Below the pieces are notes generated by a model, which saw only the letters and a list, made by a program, of their open reading frames with translations, had not been told where the DNA came from and did no database searches. The translations under genes were made by a program, and so were the position numbers. Positions 1 through 9,035 of a DNA stretch of 64,000 bases are shown in pieces (the stretch's first letter is position 1; the number at the start of each line of letters is the position of its first letter). Source of the DNA: Myxococcaceae bacterium JPH2 (GTDB lineage: Bacteria; Myxococcota; Myxococcia; Myxococcales; Myxococcaceae); contig JAEMGR010000009.1 in NCBI GenBank assembly GCA_016458225.1, positions 124,001 to 188,000 of the forward strand, in the 5' to 3' direction.

Positions 1-27
1 GCGCCGCGGGCGCGTGAGGCGGGAACC

Positions 28-1581
28 ATGCGCTATGGTTCTCCGGCGGCCTTCCTCCTGCCCTCGCTGCCCTCCATGCCCCAGCCCACGGATGTGACGC
101 AGGTCCTGCTTCCCTTCGGCGGACTCGTGGGGCGCGAGGTGGACCTCGACGCGTTCCTCCAGAACCTGGTGGATCGCGTCGCCACCACGATGCAGGCGGA
201 CCGCGGGACGCTCTGGCTGTTGGACGCGTCACGCAACGAGCTGTTCAGCCGCGCGGCCCACCTGCCCGAGCTGGCGCAGATCCGCGTGAAGCTGGGCCAG
301 GGTGTGGCGGGCACCGTCGCGCAAGCGGGCGAGGCCATCAACGTGCCGGATCCGCGCGGCGAGCGCCGCTTCTTCGCGGACATCGACCGGATGACGGGCT
401 ACCGCACGACGAGCCTCCTGGCCGTGCCGCTGCTCGACGCGGACGGCGCCGTGTACGGCGTGCTCCAGGTGCTCAACCGCTTGGGCGGTGGACGCTTCAC
501 CTCCGACGACACCGAGCGACTGACGAGCATCACCGCCCAGGTGAGCACCGCGCTGCAGCGCACCAGCCTGTACTCGGAGCTCCAGCGCGCGAAGGATCAA
601 CCCCAGGCCCCCGTGGCCTACTTCTTCAATCACATCATCGGCGAGGCGCCGCCCCTCAAGACGCTCTACCGCCTGGTGCAGAAGGCAGCGCCCACGGACG
701 CCACGGTGCTGCTGCGCGGAGAGAGCGGCAGCGGAAAGGAGCTGTTCGCGCGCGCGGTGCACGTCAACGGCCCGCGCCGCGATCGGCCCTTCGTGAAGGT
801 GGACTGCGCCGCGCTGCCCGCGTCGCTCATCGAGAACGAGCTGTTCGGTCACGAGAAGGGCGCCTTCACCGGCGCGGACCACCGCATGCCCGGCAAGTTC
901 GAGGCGGCGGATGGCGGCACGGTGTTCATCGACGAGATTGGCGAGCTGCCGCTGCCCGTGCAGGGCAAGCTCCTGCGCGTGCTTCAAGACCGCGAGTTCG
1001 AGCGCGTGGGAGGCACGCAAGCCGTCCGAGTGGACGTGCGCATCGTCGCGGCGACGCATCGCGACCTCGCGGCCATGGTCGCGGACGGACGCTTCCGCGA
1101 GGACCTCTACTACCGCATCAAGGTCGTGGAGCTGGTGCTCCCGCCCCTGCGCGAGCGCGGCGGCGAGGACATCGAGCGACTCGCGCGGCACTTCGTCGCC
1201 ACGGTGGCGCGGCGTCACCGACTGCCGCCTCCCAAGCTGAGCGCGGCGGCGCTGGATCGCCTCAAGCGCTACCGCTGGCCCGGCAACGTGCGCGAGCTGG
1301 AGAACTGCATCGAGAGCGCCGTGGTGCTCTGCGAGGGGGAGATCCTCGAGGAGCACCTGCCCCTGCCCAACCTGGACCGTGCTCCGACCAGCGCCCCCAG
1401 CCCGGCGCGAGCGAGCGAGGAGCCGGCCCTGCTGCCCCTGGCCGAGGTGGAGCGGCGCCACATCCTGCGCGCGCTGGAGGCCGTGAAGGGCAACCGCACC
1501 GCCGCCGCGAAGGCGCTGGAGATCGGCCGCAACACGCTCGCGCGCAAGCTCAAGGAGTACGGCTTGGGCGACGAAGGCTGA
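28..1581 (+). CDS. GAF-domain sigma-54-dependent transcriptional activator (NtrC/Fis family)
   Basis: A bacterial enhancer-binding protein of 517 residues that activates sigma-54 promoters. A GAF sensor (about residues 42-178) takes the place of a receiver domain, so the signal is probably a small ligand or redox state rather than a histidine kinase. The AAA+ domain (about 200-430) has Walker A GESGSGKE at 231-238, the sigma-54 contact loop GAFTGA at 278-283 and Walker B acids D302/E303. A Fis-type helix-turn-helix lies at about 480-517. The first ATG has a GA-rich stretch (gaggcggg) in front of it; a second ATG at 76 would also fit. It stands alone, ending 10 bp from a convergent gene, so its targets cannot be read from context. 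Confidence 0.95.
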   Translation: MRYGSPAAFLLPSLPSMPQPTDVTQVLLPFGGLVGREVDLDAFLQNLVDRVATTMQADRGTLWLLDASRNELFSRAAHLPELAQIRVKLGQGVAGTVAQAGEAINVPDPRGERRFFADIDRMTGYRTTSLLAVPLLDADGAVYGVLQVLNRLGGGRFTSDDTERLTSITAQVSTALQRTSLYSELQRAKDQPQAPVAYFFNHIIGEAPPLKTLYRLVQKAAPTDATVLLRGESGSGKELFARAVHVNGPRRDRPFVKVDCAALPASLIENELFGHEKGAFTGADHRMPGKFEAADGGTVFIDEIGELPLPVQGKLLRVLQDREFERVGGTQAVRVDVRIVAATHRDLAAMVADGRFREDLYYRIKVVELVLPPLRERGGEDIERLARHFVATVARRHRLPPPKLSAAALDRLKRYRWPGNVRELENCIESAVVLCEGEILEEHLPLPNLDRAPTSAPSPARASEEPALLPLAEVERRHILRALEAVKGNRTAAAKALEIGRNTLARKLKEYGLGDEG

Positions 1582-1590
1582 GCCCGCGAC

Positions 1591-1938
1591 TCAGTCGCCG
1601 TAAGGGTCGGCGCGCCCCGAGCGCTCCATCGCCAGCACCACCATGGCCATGGGCAGGCCGAGCATCCCCGCGCCCAGCAGGATCGCCACCTCCAGGCCCA
1701 GGTCGCCGAGGGACTTCACGGTCCAGGCCGCCAGGCCCGCCACCGTCGCGAGCCCCAGCCCATAGCGCGCGACATCATTGTGCCGGCCGAGCAGCGCCAT
1801 CCCCGCTCCTGCCACGGCAATCACGATCGGCAGCGCCCACGGGTACTTCCCCGGCACGGGCCACAGGGCCAGGGACAGCTCGAAGGCCAGCACCAGCAAC
1901 GCCACCGCCGTGAGCACGGACATGCCCGAGAGCTTCAT
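1591..1938 (-). CDS. Small four-helix membrane protein, unknown function
   Basis: About 115 residues with four likely transmembrane segments (roughly 8-27, 36-54, 59-79 and 85-106) and a short charged tail. The frame stays open 29 codons upstream, but those residues are Arg/Gly-rich and overlap the preceding gene, so the ATG beginning MKLSGMSV was chosen. It lies 37 bp after the spermidine-synthase-like gene on the same strand and may be the last gene of that transcription unit. I do not recognise a family. Confidence 0.65.
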   Translation of the reverse strand: MKLSGMSVLTAVALLVLAFELSLALWPVPGKYPWALPIVIAVAGAGMALLGRHNDVARYGLGLATVAGLAAWTVKSLGDLGLEVAILLGAGMLGLPMAMVVLAMERSGRADPYGD

Positions 1939-1975
1939 GTCGCTCCGCACCAGGCTCGGCGTCCGGGCGGGCGCA

Positions 1976-2644
1976 TCACGCGCGCCGCCCCACGAACAAC
2001 GTGTGCCGCGTGCCCTTGGAGCCATGCGCGGCGGGGTTCAGGACCTGGGTGGTGAAGCCCGCCATGCCCAGCCGCTTCTCGAAGCCCGGCGCCGGTCCCG
2101 CGCTCCACACCACCAACCGGCCCTGAGGACGCAGCGCCCGAGCCGCGCGGGCCAACCCACCCAGGCCATACAGCGCATGGTTGTCCGGGTGCGTGAGGGC
2201 CACGGGCCCGTTGTCCACGTCCAGCAGGATGGCGTCGAAGACTCCGGAGTGCCGAGCCATCAGCGCCCCCACGTCTCCCTCCACCACCGTCACGCGAGGG
2301 TCCTCCAGCGGGGCCCTCGCCAGCGGCGCGAGCGGGCCCCGGTTCCACACCACCACCGCGGGCAGCAGCTCCGCCACCGTCACGTGGCCCTCGGGCCCCA
2401 GGCGATTGAGCGCGGCCCGCACCGTGTAGCCAAAGCCCAGGCCGCCCACGAGCACCCGCCCACCGCCCTTGCCTGACAGATGCGCGCAGCCCGCTTCGGC
2501 CAGCGCCTCCTCGGAGCCATGCTGTCGGCTCGACATGAGGATCTGCCCACGCACGCGCAGGACGTACTCGTCCGAGCGCCGGGCCAGGATGACTTCGCCC
2601 ACGTCTGGGACTTGGGCGCTGTCGAGGGTCTCCCACGGTTTCAT
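1976..2644 (-). CDS. Spermidine-synthase-like (class I SAM-fold) protein
   Basis: A 222-residue Rossmann-fold protein of the spermine/spermidine synthase-like family. The nucleotide-binding glycine loop reads VGGLGFGYT (about 66-74), followed by an acidic strand end (VAELLPAV), a second acidic loop (VVEGDVGAL) and the post-motif strand AILLDVDNGP. The N-terminal beta domain of true polyamine synthases is very short here, so this may be one of the many methyltransferase-like relatives and not a polyamine enzyme. It is 60 bp downstream of the DUF2071 gene on the same strand and 37 bp upstream of a small membrane protein. Substrate unknown. Confidence 0.8.
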   Translation of the reverse strand: MKPWETLDSAQVPDVGEVILARRSDEYVLRVRGQILMSSRQHGSEEALAEAGCAHLSGKGGGRVLVGGLGFGYTVRAALNRLGPEGHVTVAELLPAVVVWNRGPLAPLARAPLEDPRVTVVEGDVGALMARHSGVFDAILLDVDNGPVALTHPDNHALYGLGGLARAARALRPQGRLVVWSAGPAPGFEKRLGMAGFTTQVLNPAAHGSKGTRHTLFVGRRA

Positions 2645-2704
2645 GCGCCCGGCTCTTCCCCCGGACGCGCGCGAGGGTCAAGCGCTCCCCGCCCCTTTCG
2701 TCCG

Positions 2705-3724
2705 TCATGCCCCGTGTCGCTCGCGCCGGAGTGGCCGCCAGCGATAGGCGCATTCGGTGAGGTGCAGCACGGAGTCCAGCCGAGCCCCCTCGGCCAGAGG
2801 GCCCTCCTGGAGGTACTCGCAATACAGTTGCACCGGGGTGACGAAGCGTGCGTTCCACGGCGCCCGGTCGATGGTCAGCACGTACACGTACCCGTCCGCC
2901 ACGCCCAGCGCGTCGTAGCACTCGACGAGCGGCTCCTGCAGCGCCTCCAGCCCCTCCCACACGCTGCCCTCGGGCGGTCGAGTGCTCGGCCGCGTGTCGA
3001 ACACGCCCACCAGGCGCCCGCCTGGGGATGAGGGCTCGGGATCCACCGCGGTCGTCAGCAGGTCTCCCTCGCGCGCCATCAGCATCTCCGCCTCGCCGAA
3101 CGCGTGGAACTTGAACTCGGTGAGGGCGTTGCCCACGCGCCGCATGACCGGATCATTGGTCTCGCTGCGCACGAAGTAGCCGCCGCGTCGCCAGTCTCCG
3201 CGCGCGTTGCGATAGCGGACCGCCGCGCGATAGCTCACCTGGTAGAAGCAGACGCCCAGCACCGGCGCCACGCCCACCGGGCGCATGTCCCTTAGCGACG
3301 ACATCAACACCTGGACCCAGGCCGTGCCGTGGAAGATCTCGGGCTCCAGCGGCGCGGGCAGCAGGCGCGCGAGCCGCTCGGGAGACACCGCGTAGTTGAT
3401 GGACACGGCCTCCACCCAGTGCGTCTGCACCTGCGTGAGCCAGGGCACGGACGGGCACGTCTCCATCCCCGGGGTGCTCGGGCTCGCATCCTGCGCGAGG
3501 GCCAGCGCGGCGTGGGCCTCTCGCAGCGCCTCGTGTCCCCGCGCCGTGAGCAACCAGTGACCACGTGACGCCACGCGCGCATGACCCGCCTCCGCGAGCC
3601 CACGCAAAGCCGCGTCCGCGTCAGTCACGCCCGCCTCCCGCAGCCGTCGAGCGGCCTCCTCGCGCAGCGGGCCACTCGGCTCGAGCGCCAGCGCGACGAG
3701 GGCCGCGAGCGACTCGGGCCTCAT
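2705..3724 (-). CDS. Winged-helix plus DUF2071 (YqjF/acetoacetate-decarboxylase-like) protein
   Basis: A 339-residue two-domain protein. Residues 1 to about 75 look like a winged-helix DNA-binding domain (several short helices, then a strand pair ending WLLTARG). From about residue 95 the sequence is typical of the DUF2071/YqjF family, which has the acetoacetate-decarboxylase-like fold (TAWVQVLMSSLRDMRPVG; later GYFVRSETND). The start chosen is the ATG that overlaps the upstream gene by 4 bp (ATGA), implying translational coupling. The open frame upstream of this ATG is antisense-like and lacks family features. No function is established for the family; the fused DNA-binding domain suggests a regulatory role, which is inference. 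Confidence 0.85.
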   Translation of the reverse strand: MRPESLAALVALALEPSGPLREEAARRLREAGVTDADAALRGLAEAGHARVASRGHWLLTARGHEALREAHAALALAQDASPSTPGMETCPSVPWLTQVQTHWVEAVSINYAVSPERLARLLPAPLEPEIFHGTAWVQVLMSSLRDMRPVGVAPVLGVCFYQVSYRAAVRYRNARGDWRRGGYFVRSETNDPVMRRVGNALTEFKFHAFGEAEMLMAREGDLLTTAVDPEPSSPGGRLVGVFDTRPSTRPPEGSVWEGLEALQEPLVECYDALGVADGYVYVLTIDRAPWNARFVTPVQLYCEYLQEGPLAEGARLDSVLHLTECAYRWRPLRRERHGA

Positions 3725-4335
3725 ACCAGCCGCGGTCCCAGGCCCTCGGCCGCGACCCTTCGGATGCGCGCACGATGCAGCGCCACGCCCGAACAGAACT
3801 GCACGAGGAACCACAACCCGCCCAGCACGCCGAAGGCATGCTCCGGCACGCGCGCAAGGCCCAGCGAGACGAGCCCGAACAGCGCCGCCATCGCATACCA
3901 GCCCCGCCCCATCAGCGCGCCCATGCCACAGAAAGCCATGGCGAACAGGACGCACGCCACCGACGGGAAGAACAGGCGATCCAACCCCAGCAACAGGTTG
4001 AGGACGGCCACCAACACCATGCAGCCGATGAAGCTGGTCCAGATGGCCCAGATCTGCCGCTCGATGAACGAGCGGACCCCGGCCGACTGGCCGCGCTTCA
4101 TGAAGAAGATGCTCGCGAAGTTGAACACGAGCAACACGCCCCATACCCCCATGTAGGGGCCGGGCTCGCGCACCCCGCGCGCCCACAACGCGTCCGTGGC
4201 GAGGAAGCCACCGCCGTTGAGGAACGCGTGCACCATCCAGATGAGGCCCCAGTTCTGCAACGCCGTGTCGTCGCGCGCCTGGGTGACGACTCGCCGCAAC
4301 AGCTCCAGTGCCTGGGTGGCCTCCTCGCGGTTCAT
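3721..4335 (-). CDS. Multi-pass membrane protein, operon partner of the DUF2071 protein
   Basis: A 204-residue protein with a short soluble N-terminal helix (MNREEATQALELLRR) and five or so hydrophobic helices; the C-terminus is basic. Both ends overlap neighbours by 4 bp (ATGA): the MHS symporter gene upstream and the wHTH-DUF2071 gene downstream. This tight packing is the main reason for the start choice. A membrane protein directly before a winged-helix protein suggests a membrane-linked regulator pair, but no family is recognised and the role is open. Confidence 0.8.
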   Translation of the reverse strand: MNREEATQALELLRRVVTQARDDTALQNWGLIWMVHAFLNGGGFLATDALWARGVREPGPYMGVWGVLLVFNFASIFFMKRGQSAGVRSFIERQIWAIWTSFIGCMVLVAVLNLLLGLDRLFFPSVACVLFAMAFCGMGALMGRGWYAMAALFGLVSLGLARVPEHAFGVLGGLWFLVQFCSGVALHRARIRRVAAEGLGPRLV

Positions 4336-5660
4336 CGCTCGGCCTCGGAGCGCAGTGCCATCGGGTGGCTCACCCCGCCACTCGCCACGAGGTAGAGCGA
4401 GACGCCCACGCCCAGGGCACACAGCGCCGCGACGTAGTGCGCGGGCGCGCGGGGATCCGCCTTCATCAGCAGCGTCACCACCAGCGGGGTCAACCCGCCG
4501 AAGATGGCGTAGGCCACGTTGTACGAGAACGACAGGCCAGAGAAGCGAACCTCGGCTGGGAACGCCCGCACCATCACCGTCGGAACCACGCCCACCACGC
4601 CCACGCAGAAGCCCACCAGCGCATAGAGCGGGACGATGCGCTCCGGCTGCGAGGCCACGCCCAGATAGAAGGCATACGTCGTCACGAGCAGGGCCAGACA
4701 CCCGACGCCCAGGGCTCGCCCCGCGCCAAAGCGATCCGCCATCAGCCCGAAGCAGATGCACCCCACGGTGAGCGCCGCGGTGGCCACGCTGCCCGCGCCG
4801 AGCGCCACGGCCGAGGGAATCTTGAACAAGGTCTGCACCAGCGTGGGCGTCATGAGGATGACGACGACGATGGCCGCCGTGAGCACCCAGGTCAGCAGCA
4901 TGGACACCACCACCGCACGCCCATGCCCTCGCAGCACCGTCTTGAGCGGCAGCTCCTTCACGAGCGCGTGCCGACGGCGCATCTCCTCGAACACCGGCGT
5001 CTCCGCCAGCCAGCGCCGCAGGAACACGGCGAGAAAGCCAAACACGCCGCCCACCAGGAACGGGATGCGCCAGCCGAAGTCACGCACCTGCTCGGGGACG
5101 AAGAGCGTGTTGATCGCCGTCGCCACCAGCGAGCCCAGGAGGATGCCCAGCGTGAGCCCCGAGGTCAGCGTGCCGCAGGCGAAGCCCACGCGCCGCTCTG
5201 GCACGTGCTCCGAGACGAAGACCCACGCGCCCGGCACCTCGCCGCCCACCGCCGCGCCCTGGAAGATGCGCAGGATGAGCAAGGCCAGCGGCGCGAAGTG
5301 TCCCGCCGTCGCGTACGTCGGCAGCAAGCCAATGAGCAGCGTGGGGACGGCCATCATGAACACGCTCAACGTGAACATGCGCTTGCGTCCACCGCGGTCA
5401 CCGAAGTGGGCCATCACGATGCCGCCCAGCGGTCGCGCCAGATAGCCCGCCGCGAACACACCGAAGGACTGCAACTGACGCAGCCAGTCCGGCGTGTCCG
5501 GTGGGAAGAAGAGCGCGCCGATGACCTGGGTGAAGAACACGAAGATGATGAAGTCGTAGAACTCCAGCGCGCCCCCGAGGGCCGCCAACCCGAGGGTCTT
5601 GGCGTCCTGAGCGGTCAGCGGGCGCTGCGCGTGCGTCTCAGCGAGGGATGGGGTCGACAT
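4332..5660 (-). CDS. MHS-family (MFS) metabolite:H+ symporter
   Basis: A 442-residue major facilitator of the metabolite:H+ symporter branch (the ProP/KgtP/ShiA type). The family pattern is clear: ALEFYDFIIFVFF in helix 1, a GYLARPLGGIVMAHFGDR-type loop between helices 2 and 3, and RIFQGAAVGGE in helix 4. About twelve membrane segments are visible. Substrate cannot be read from sequence; relatives carry organic acids, osmolytes or shikimate. It is the first gene of a minus-strand unit (overlapping the next by 4 bp) and starts only 47 bp from a divergent transporter of the same superfamily. Confidence 0.92.
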   Translation of the reverse strand: MSTPSLAETHAQRPLTAQDAKTLGLAALGGALEFYDFIIFVFFTQVIGALFFPPDTPDWLRQLQSFGVFAAGYLARPLGGIVMAHFGDRGGRKRMFTLSVFMMAVPTLLIGLLPTYATAGHFAPLALLILRIFQGAAVGGEVPGAWVFVSEHVPERRVGFACGTLTSGLTLGILLGSLVATAINTLFVPEQVRDFGWRIPFLVGGVFGFLAVFLRRWLAETPVFEEMRRRHALVKELPLKTVLRGHGRAVVVSMLLTWVLTAAIVVVILMTPTLVQTLFKIPSAVALGAGSVATAALTVGCICFGLMADRFGAGRALGVGCLALLVTTYAFYLGVASQPERIVPLYALVGFCVGVVGVVPTVMVRAFPAEVRFSGLSFSYNVAYAIFGGLTPLVVTLLMKADPRAPAHYVAALCALGVGVSLYLVASGGVSHPMALRSEAER

Positions 5661-5707
5661 GCGAGTGGAGCGGCAGCATAGGCCGAAGCTGGGATAGAAG
5701 GCGCGAC

Positions 5708-7048
5708 ATGCGCCAGCGCCTGCTCTCGATTCTCGGTGGCTCGGTCGGCAACCTCATCGAGTGGTACGACTTCTACGTGTACAGCGCCTTCTCGCTGTAC
5801 TTCGCCAAGGCGTTCTTCCCCTCGGCGGATCCAGTCGTCGAGCAGCTCAACTCCGCGGGCGTCTTCGCGCTCGGCTTCCTGATCCGCCCGGTAGGTGGAT
5901 GGCTGATGGGACTCCACGCGGATCGCCATGGACGCCGCGCCGCGTTGAGCCTCTCCGTCGCGCTCATGTGCCTGGGCTCGCTCGTCATCGCGCTGTGCCC
6001 CACCTATGAGCGCATTGGCGTGTGGGCCCCCGCGGTGCTCCTCCTCGCCCGGCTGCTGCAAGGGCTGTCATTGGGCGGCGAGTACGGCACCAGCGCGACC
6101 TACCTGAGCGAGGTCGCCACGTCGCGGCACCGCGGCTTCTTCAGCTCGTTCCAATACGTCACCCTCATCATGGGCCAGTTGCTCGCCACGCTGACGCTGC
6201 TCGTGCTCCAGCAGGCGGTGCTCACCGAGGCGCAGCTCCAGGCCTGGGGCTGGCGCATCCCCTTCCTCCTGGGCGCGCTGCTCGCGGTGGTGGGCTTCGC
6301 CGTGCGGCGCGACATGGTGGAGACCCAGGCGTTCCAGCAAGAGGTGCGGACGCAGGCCCGAGCCCACCCGCTGCGAGAGCTGCTGCGCCACCCGAAGGAG
6401 ATCGCCACCGTGGTCGGCCTCACGATGGGCGGCACGCTCGCGTTCTACACATACACGGTCTACATGCAGAAGTTCCTGGTGAACTCCGTGGGGCTGACGC
6501 GTGAGCAGTCCACGCGCGTCTCGGTCTCCAGCCTGTTCGTGTACATGCTGCTGCAGCCCGTGTTCGGCCTGCTCTCGGACAAGGTGGGCCGCCGTCCGGT
6601 GCTGATGGGCTTCGGAATCCTGGGCACGCTGTGCACCGTTCCCCTGCTGACCGCCCTCACCCAGACGCGCGATGCCTTCACCGCGTTCCTCCTCGTCATG
6701 GCGGCGCTCTGCATCCTCTCGGGCTACACGTCCATCAACGCCGTGGTGAAGGCCGAGCTGTTCCCCGCTCGCATCCGCGCCCTGGGCGTGGGCCTACCCT
6801 ATGCGCTCACGGTGTCTGTCTTTGGCGGCAGCGCCGAATACGTGGCCACGCGGCTGAAGCTGGCGGGACATGAGTCCTGGTTCTTCTGGTACGTCACCGC
6901 CGCCATCGCCTGCTCGCTGGCCGTCTACGTGTTCATGCGCGATACACGCGACACCAGCCGCATCACCGCCGAGACAGCCTCCACGGCCGGCACGCACGAC
7001 CTCGCGCCGGAGCGGACGGAGGACACGGGCCGGGCCATCTCGGGATGA
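5708..7048 (+). CDS. KgtP-like MHS-family dicarboxylate/alpha-ketoglutarate symporter
   Basis: A 446-residue MHS transporter. The N-terminus (GGSVGNLIEWYDFYVYSAF) and the loop GFLIRPVGGWLMGLHADRHG closely follow the alpha-ketoglutarate permease KgtP pattern, as does RLLQGLSLGGEYG in helix 4; about twelve helices and a hydrophilic tail follow. The ATG at 5708 is preceded by gaagg at a good distance, so it is preferred over the longer open frame, whose first 20 residues are not transporter-like. It is divergent from the MHS gene at 4332-5660 but clearly a different paralog. KgtP specificity is inferred from similarity only. Confidence 0.9.
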   Translation: MRQRLLSILGGSVGNLIEWYDFYVYSAFSLYFAKAFFPSADPVVEQLNSAGVFALGFLIRPVGGWLMGLHADRHGRRAALSLSVALMCLGSLVIALCPTYERIGVWAPAVLLLARLLQGLSLGGEYGTSATYLSEVATSRHRGFFSSFQYVTLIMGQLLATLTLLVLQQAVLTEAQLQAWGWRIPFLLGALLAVVGFAVRRDMVETQAFQQEVRTQARAHPLRELLRHPKEIATVVGLTMGGTLAFYTYTVYMQKFLVNSVGLTREQSTRVSVSSLFVYMLLQPVFGLLSDKVGRRPVLMGFGILGTLCTVPLLTALTQTRDAFTAFLLVMAALCILSGYTSINAVVKAELFPARIRALGVGLPYALTVSVFGGSAEYVATRLKLAGHESWFFWYVTAAIACSLAVYVFMRDTRDTSRITAETASTAGTHDLAPERTEDTGRAISG

Positions 7049-7139
7049 ATGGATGGCCGCGCCGAGTGTGAGGGTGCAGGAGTGGAACCCACCTCGATCG
7101 CGCCCACGTGAACAAGTCTGATACCCCTGCTCGCGCGTT

Positions 7140-7176
7140 CAACATCCGTCTGCCCCTGGGGATGTTGAGGTTGACA
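7140..7176 (+). promoter_or_regulatory. Inverted repeat and -35-like element before the fibro-slime lipoprotein gene
   Basis: An 8-bp inverted repeat, CAACATCC (7140-7147) and GGATGTTG (7160-7167), is followed at once by TTGACA (7171-7176). A weak -10-like CACGAT lies at 7195-7200, about 18 bp on, which would put transcription almost at the start codon at 7210. The layout suggests an operator abutting a promoter, but the -10 is poor and the regulator unknown. Confidence 0.35.
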
Positions 7177-7209
7177 CCCCGTCCTCGGCCCTCCCACGAT
7201 CGACGGCCT

Positions 7210-8967
7210 ATGGTGACCTCCTCGACCCGCCCCTTGCTTTTGAGGGTGTTGTTGACCTCCCTCATGCTCACCCTCGCCGCTTGCGGGGATTCATCTCCTG
7301 GCAAGGATCCGGACGGTGGCACGGATTCCAGCGACGCGGGCGACGGCGGCCCCAAGCCGACGGTCGCCATCTGCGGCGACAACATCAAGCACGACACCGA
7401 GGCGTGTGACGACGGCAACACCCTCTCGGGTGATGGGTGCTCAGCCAAGTGTGACACCGTCGAGTCGGGCTTCACGTGTCCGGAGGCGGGCAAGCCCTGT
7501 TACCGCATCCCCACCTGCGGCAACGGCGTGGTGGAGACCGGTGAGAGCTGCGACGACCGAAACACCACCTCCGGAGATGGCTGCACGTCGAGCTGCAAGG
7601 AGGAGGCGGGCTGGAACTGCCCCAAGAGCGGTGGCCGCTGCGTGGCCAAGCAGTGCGGCGACAGCATCATCGCGGGCGATGAGGACTGCGACGACGGCAA
7701 CAACAAGCCGGGCGACGGCTGCAGCGCCACCTGCCGCGTCGAGGACAACTTCAAGTGCCCCACGGCCGGCGCCGCGTGCGTGACCATCCGCTGCGGCGAC
7801 GGCGTGGCCGAGGGCAACGAGCAGTGCGACGACGGCAACAACGACATGGGCGACGGCTGCTCGCCCTTGTGCCGCAACGAGCCCAAGTGCCCCAACGGCA
7901 TCTGCCAGGAGGTCTGCGGCGACGGCGTGATGCTCCCCGGCACCACGATCGAGGAGTGCGATGACGGCAACACCCGCGACAACGACGGCTGTTCGCACAC
8001 GTGCAAGAAGGAGCCGGGCTTCACCTGCACCTTCGCCGACACGACCCTGCCGGACGCAGTGAACCTCACCGTCGTCTACCGAGACTTCCGCGGCGCCGAC
8101 CTGCCCGCCGACGGCGTCCTGCCCGCTGGCCACCTCGACTTCGAGAACGAGAACAACACCGAGACGGGCATCCTGGGGGCGCTCTACTCACCGCTGGATC
8201 CCACGACGCACAAGCCGGTGTACGCCAAGGGCGACGGCACGGGCTCCGCGACCACCCACGGCAAGACGGCCTTCGACCAGTGGTACAAGGACACCAAGAA
8301 CGTGAACATTCCGTACGTGTCCACCATGAAGCTGGCCCGCAACACCGCGGGCGGACCCACCTCCGCCATCTACGTCTTCGACGAGCCGAACTTCTTCCCG
8401 CTGGATGACAAGGGTTGGGTGGCGCTGGGCAAGGAGCCCAAGCGCACGAACAATCACAACTTCAGCTTCACCAGCGAGGTCCGCTACTGGTTCGAGTTCA
8501 AGGGCACCGAGGTGCTCGACTTCCGCGGTGACGACGACGTCTGGGTCTACATCAACGGCAAGCTCGCGCTGGATCTGGGCGGCGTGCACGGAGCGCTGAC
8601 CGGCTCGGTCGACCTCACCAAGGCCGCGCCGGTGAGCAGCCTGGGACTCCAGAAGGGCCGCATCTACGAGGTCGTCGTGCTCCAGGCCGAGCGCCACACG
8701 ACCGCGTCCTCGTACAAGCTGACCCTGAGCAACTTCACCACCAGGACGACCTCGTGCACCTCGACCTGCGGCAACGGCACGGTCGAAGCCGGTGAGGAGT
8801 GCGACAACAAGAATGGCAACCTCGGCGGCTACAACCAGTGCTCCCCGGGCTGCGTGTGGGGCCCTCGCTGCGGTGACAAGCACATCGACTCGGACTACGG
8901 CGAGGAGTGCGACGACGGCGGCCCGACGCGCACGTGCAGCGCCGTCTGCAAGTCCATCATCGGCTGA
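7210..8967 (+). CDS. DUF4215 Cys-rich repeat / fibro-slime domain lipoprotein
   Basis: A 585-residue exported lipoprotein. The signal peptide ends in the lipobox LAAC, followed by a short Ser/Asp/Gly linker. Five Cys-rich DUF4215-type repeats (pattern CGD/CGN ... E.CDDGN ... DGC) span about 54-275. A fibro-slime domain (about 289-512), with the typical DFRGDDDVWVYINGKLALDLGG segment split across its core, follows, and two more Cys-rich units close the protein. Fibro-slime domains occur in extracellular matrix and cell-surface proteins of slime moulds and myxobacteria; an adhesive or matrix role is the natural inference. The start gives a complete signal peptide; the 34 codons upstream do not fit. 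Confidence 0.9.
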   Translation: MVTSSTRPLLLRVLLTSLMLTLAACGDSSPGKDPDGGTDSSDAGDGGPKPTVAICGDNIKHDTEACDDGNTLSGDGCSAKCDTVESGFTCPEAGKPCYRIPTCGNGVVETGESCDDRNTTSGDGCTSSCKEEAGWNCPKSGGRCVAKQCGDSIIAGDEDCDDGNNKPGDGCSATCRVEDNFKCPTAGAACVTIRCGDGVAEGNEQCDDGNNDMGDGCSPLCRNEPKCPNGICQEVCGDGVMLPGTTIEECDDGNTRDNDGCSHTCKKEPGFTCTFADTTLPDAVNLTVVYRDFRGADLPADGVLPAGHLDFENENNTETGILGALYSPLDPTTHKPVYAKGDGTGSATTHGKTAFDQWYKDTKNVNIPYVSTMKLARNTAGGPTSAIYVFDEPNFFPLDDKGWVALGKEPKRTNNHNFSFTSEVRYWFEFKGTEVLDFRGDDDVWVYINGKLALDLGGVHGALTGSVDLTKAAPVSSLGLQKGRIYEVVVLQAERHTTASSYKLTLSNFTTRTTSCTSTCGNGTVEAGEECDNKNGNLGGYNQCSPGCVWGPRCGDKHIDSDYGEECDDGGPTRTCSAVCKSIIG

Positions 8968-8984
8968 GTCGCGCTGAGATGTCC

Positions 8985-9022
8985 GAGGGCCGCTGACGGA
9001 GACCTCTCCGACAGCGGCCCTC
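8985..9022. terminator. Strong bidirectional hairpin terminator
   Basis: An 11-bp perfect stem, GAGGGCCGCTG (8985-8995) with CAGCGGCCCTC (9012-9022), continues past one A-A mismatch into five further pairs (CGGAG with CTCCG) and a 4-base loop. It is followed by the T-rich ttcgtttc. It sits between the lipoprotein gene and the convergent permease remnant, so it can serve both strands. Confidence 0.85.
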
Positions 9023-9035
9023 TTCGTTTCAAGCG

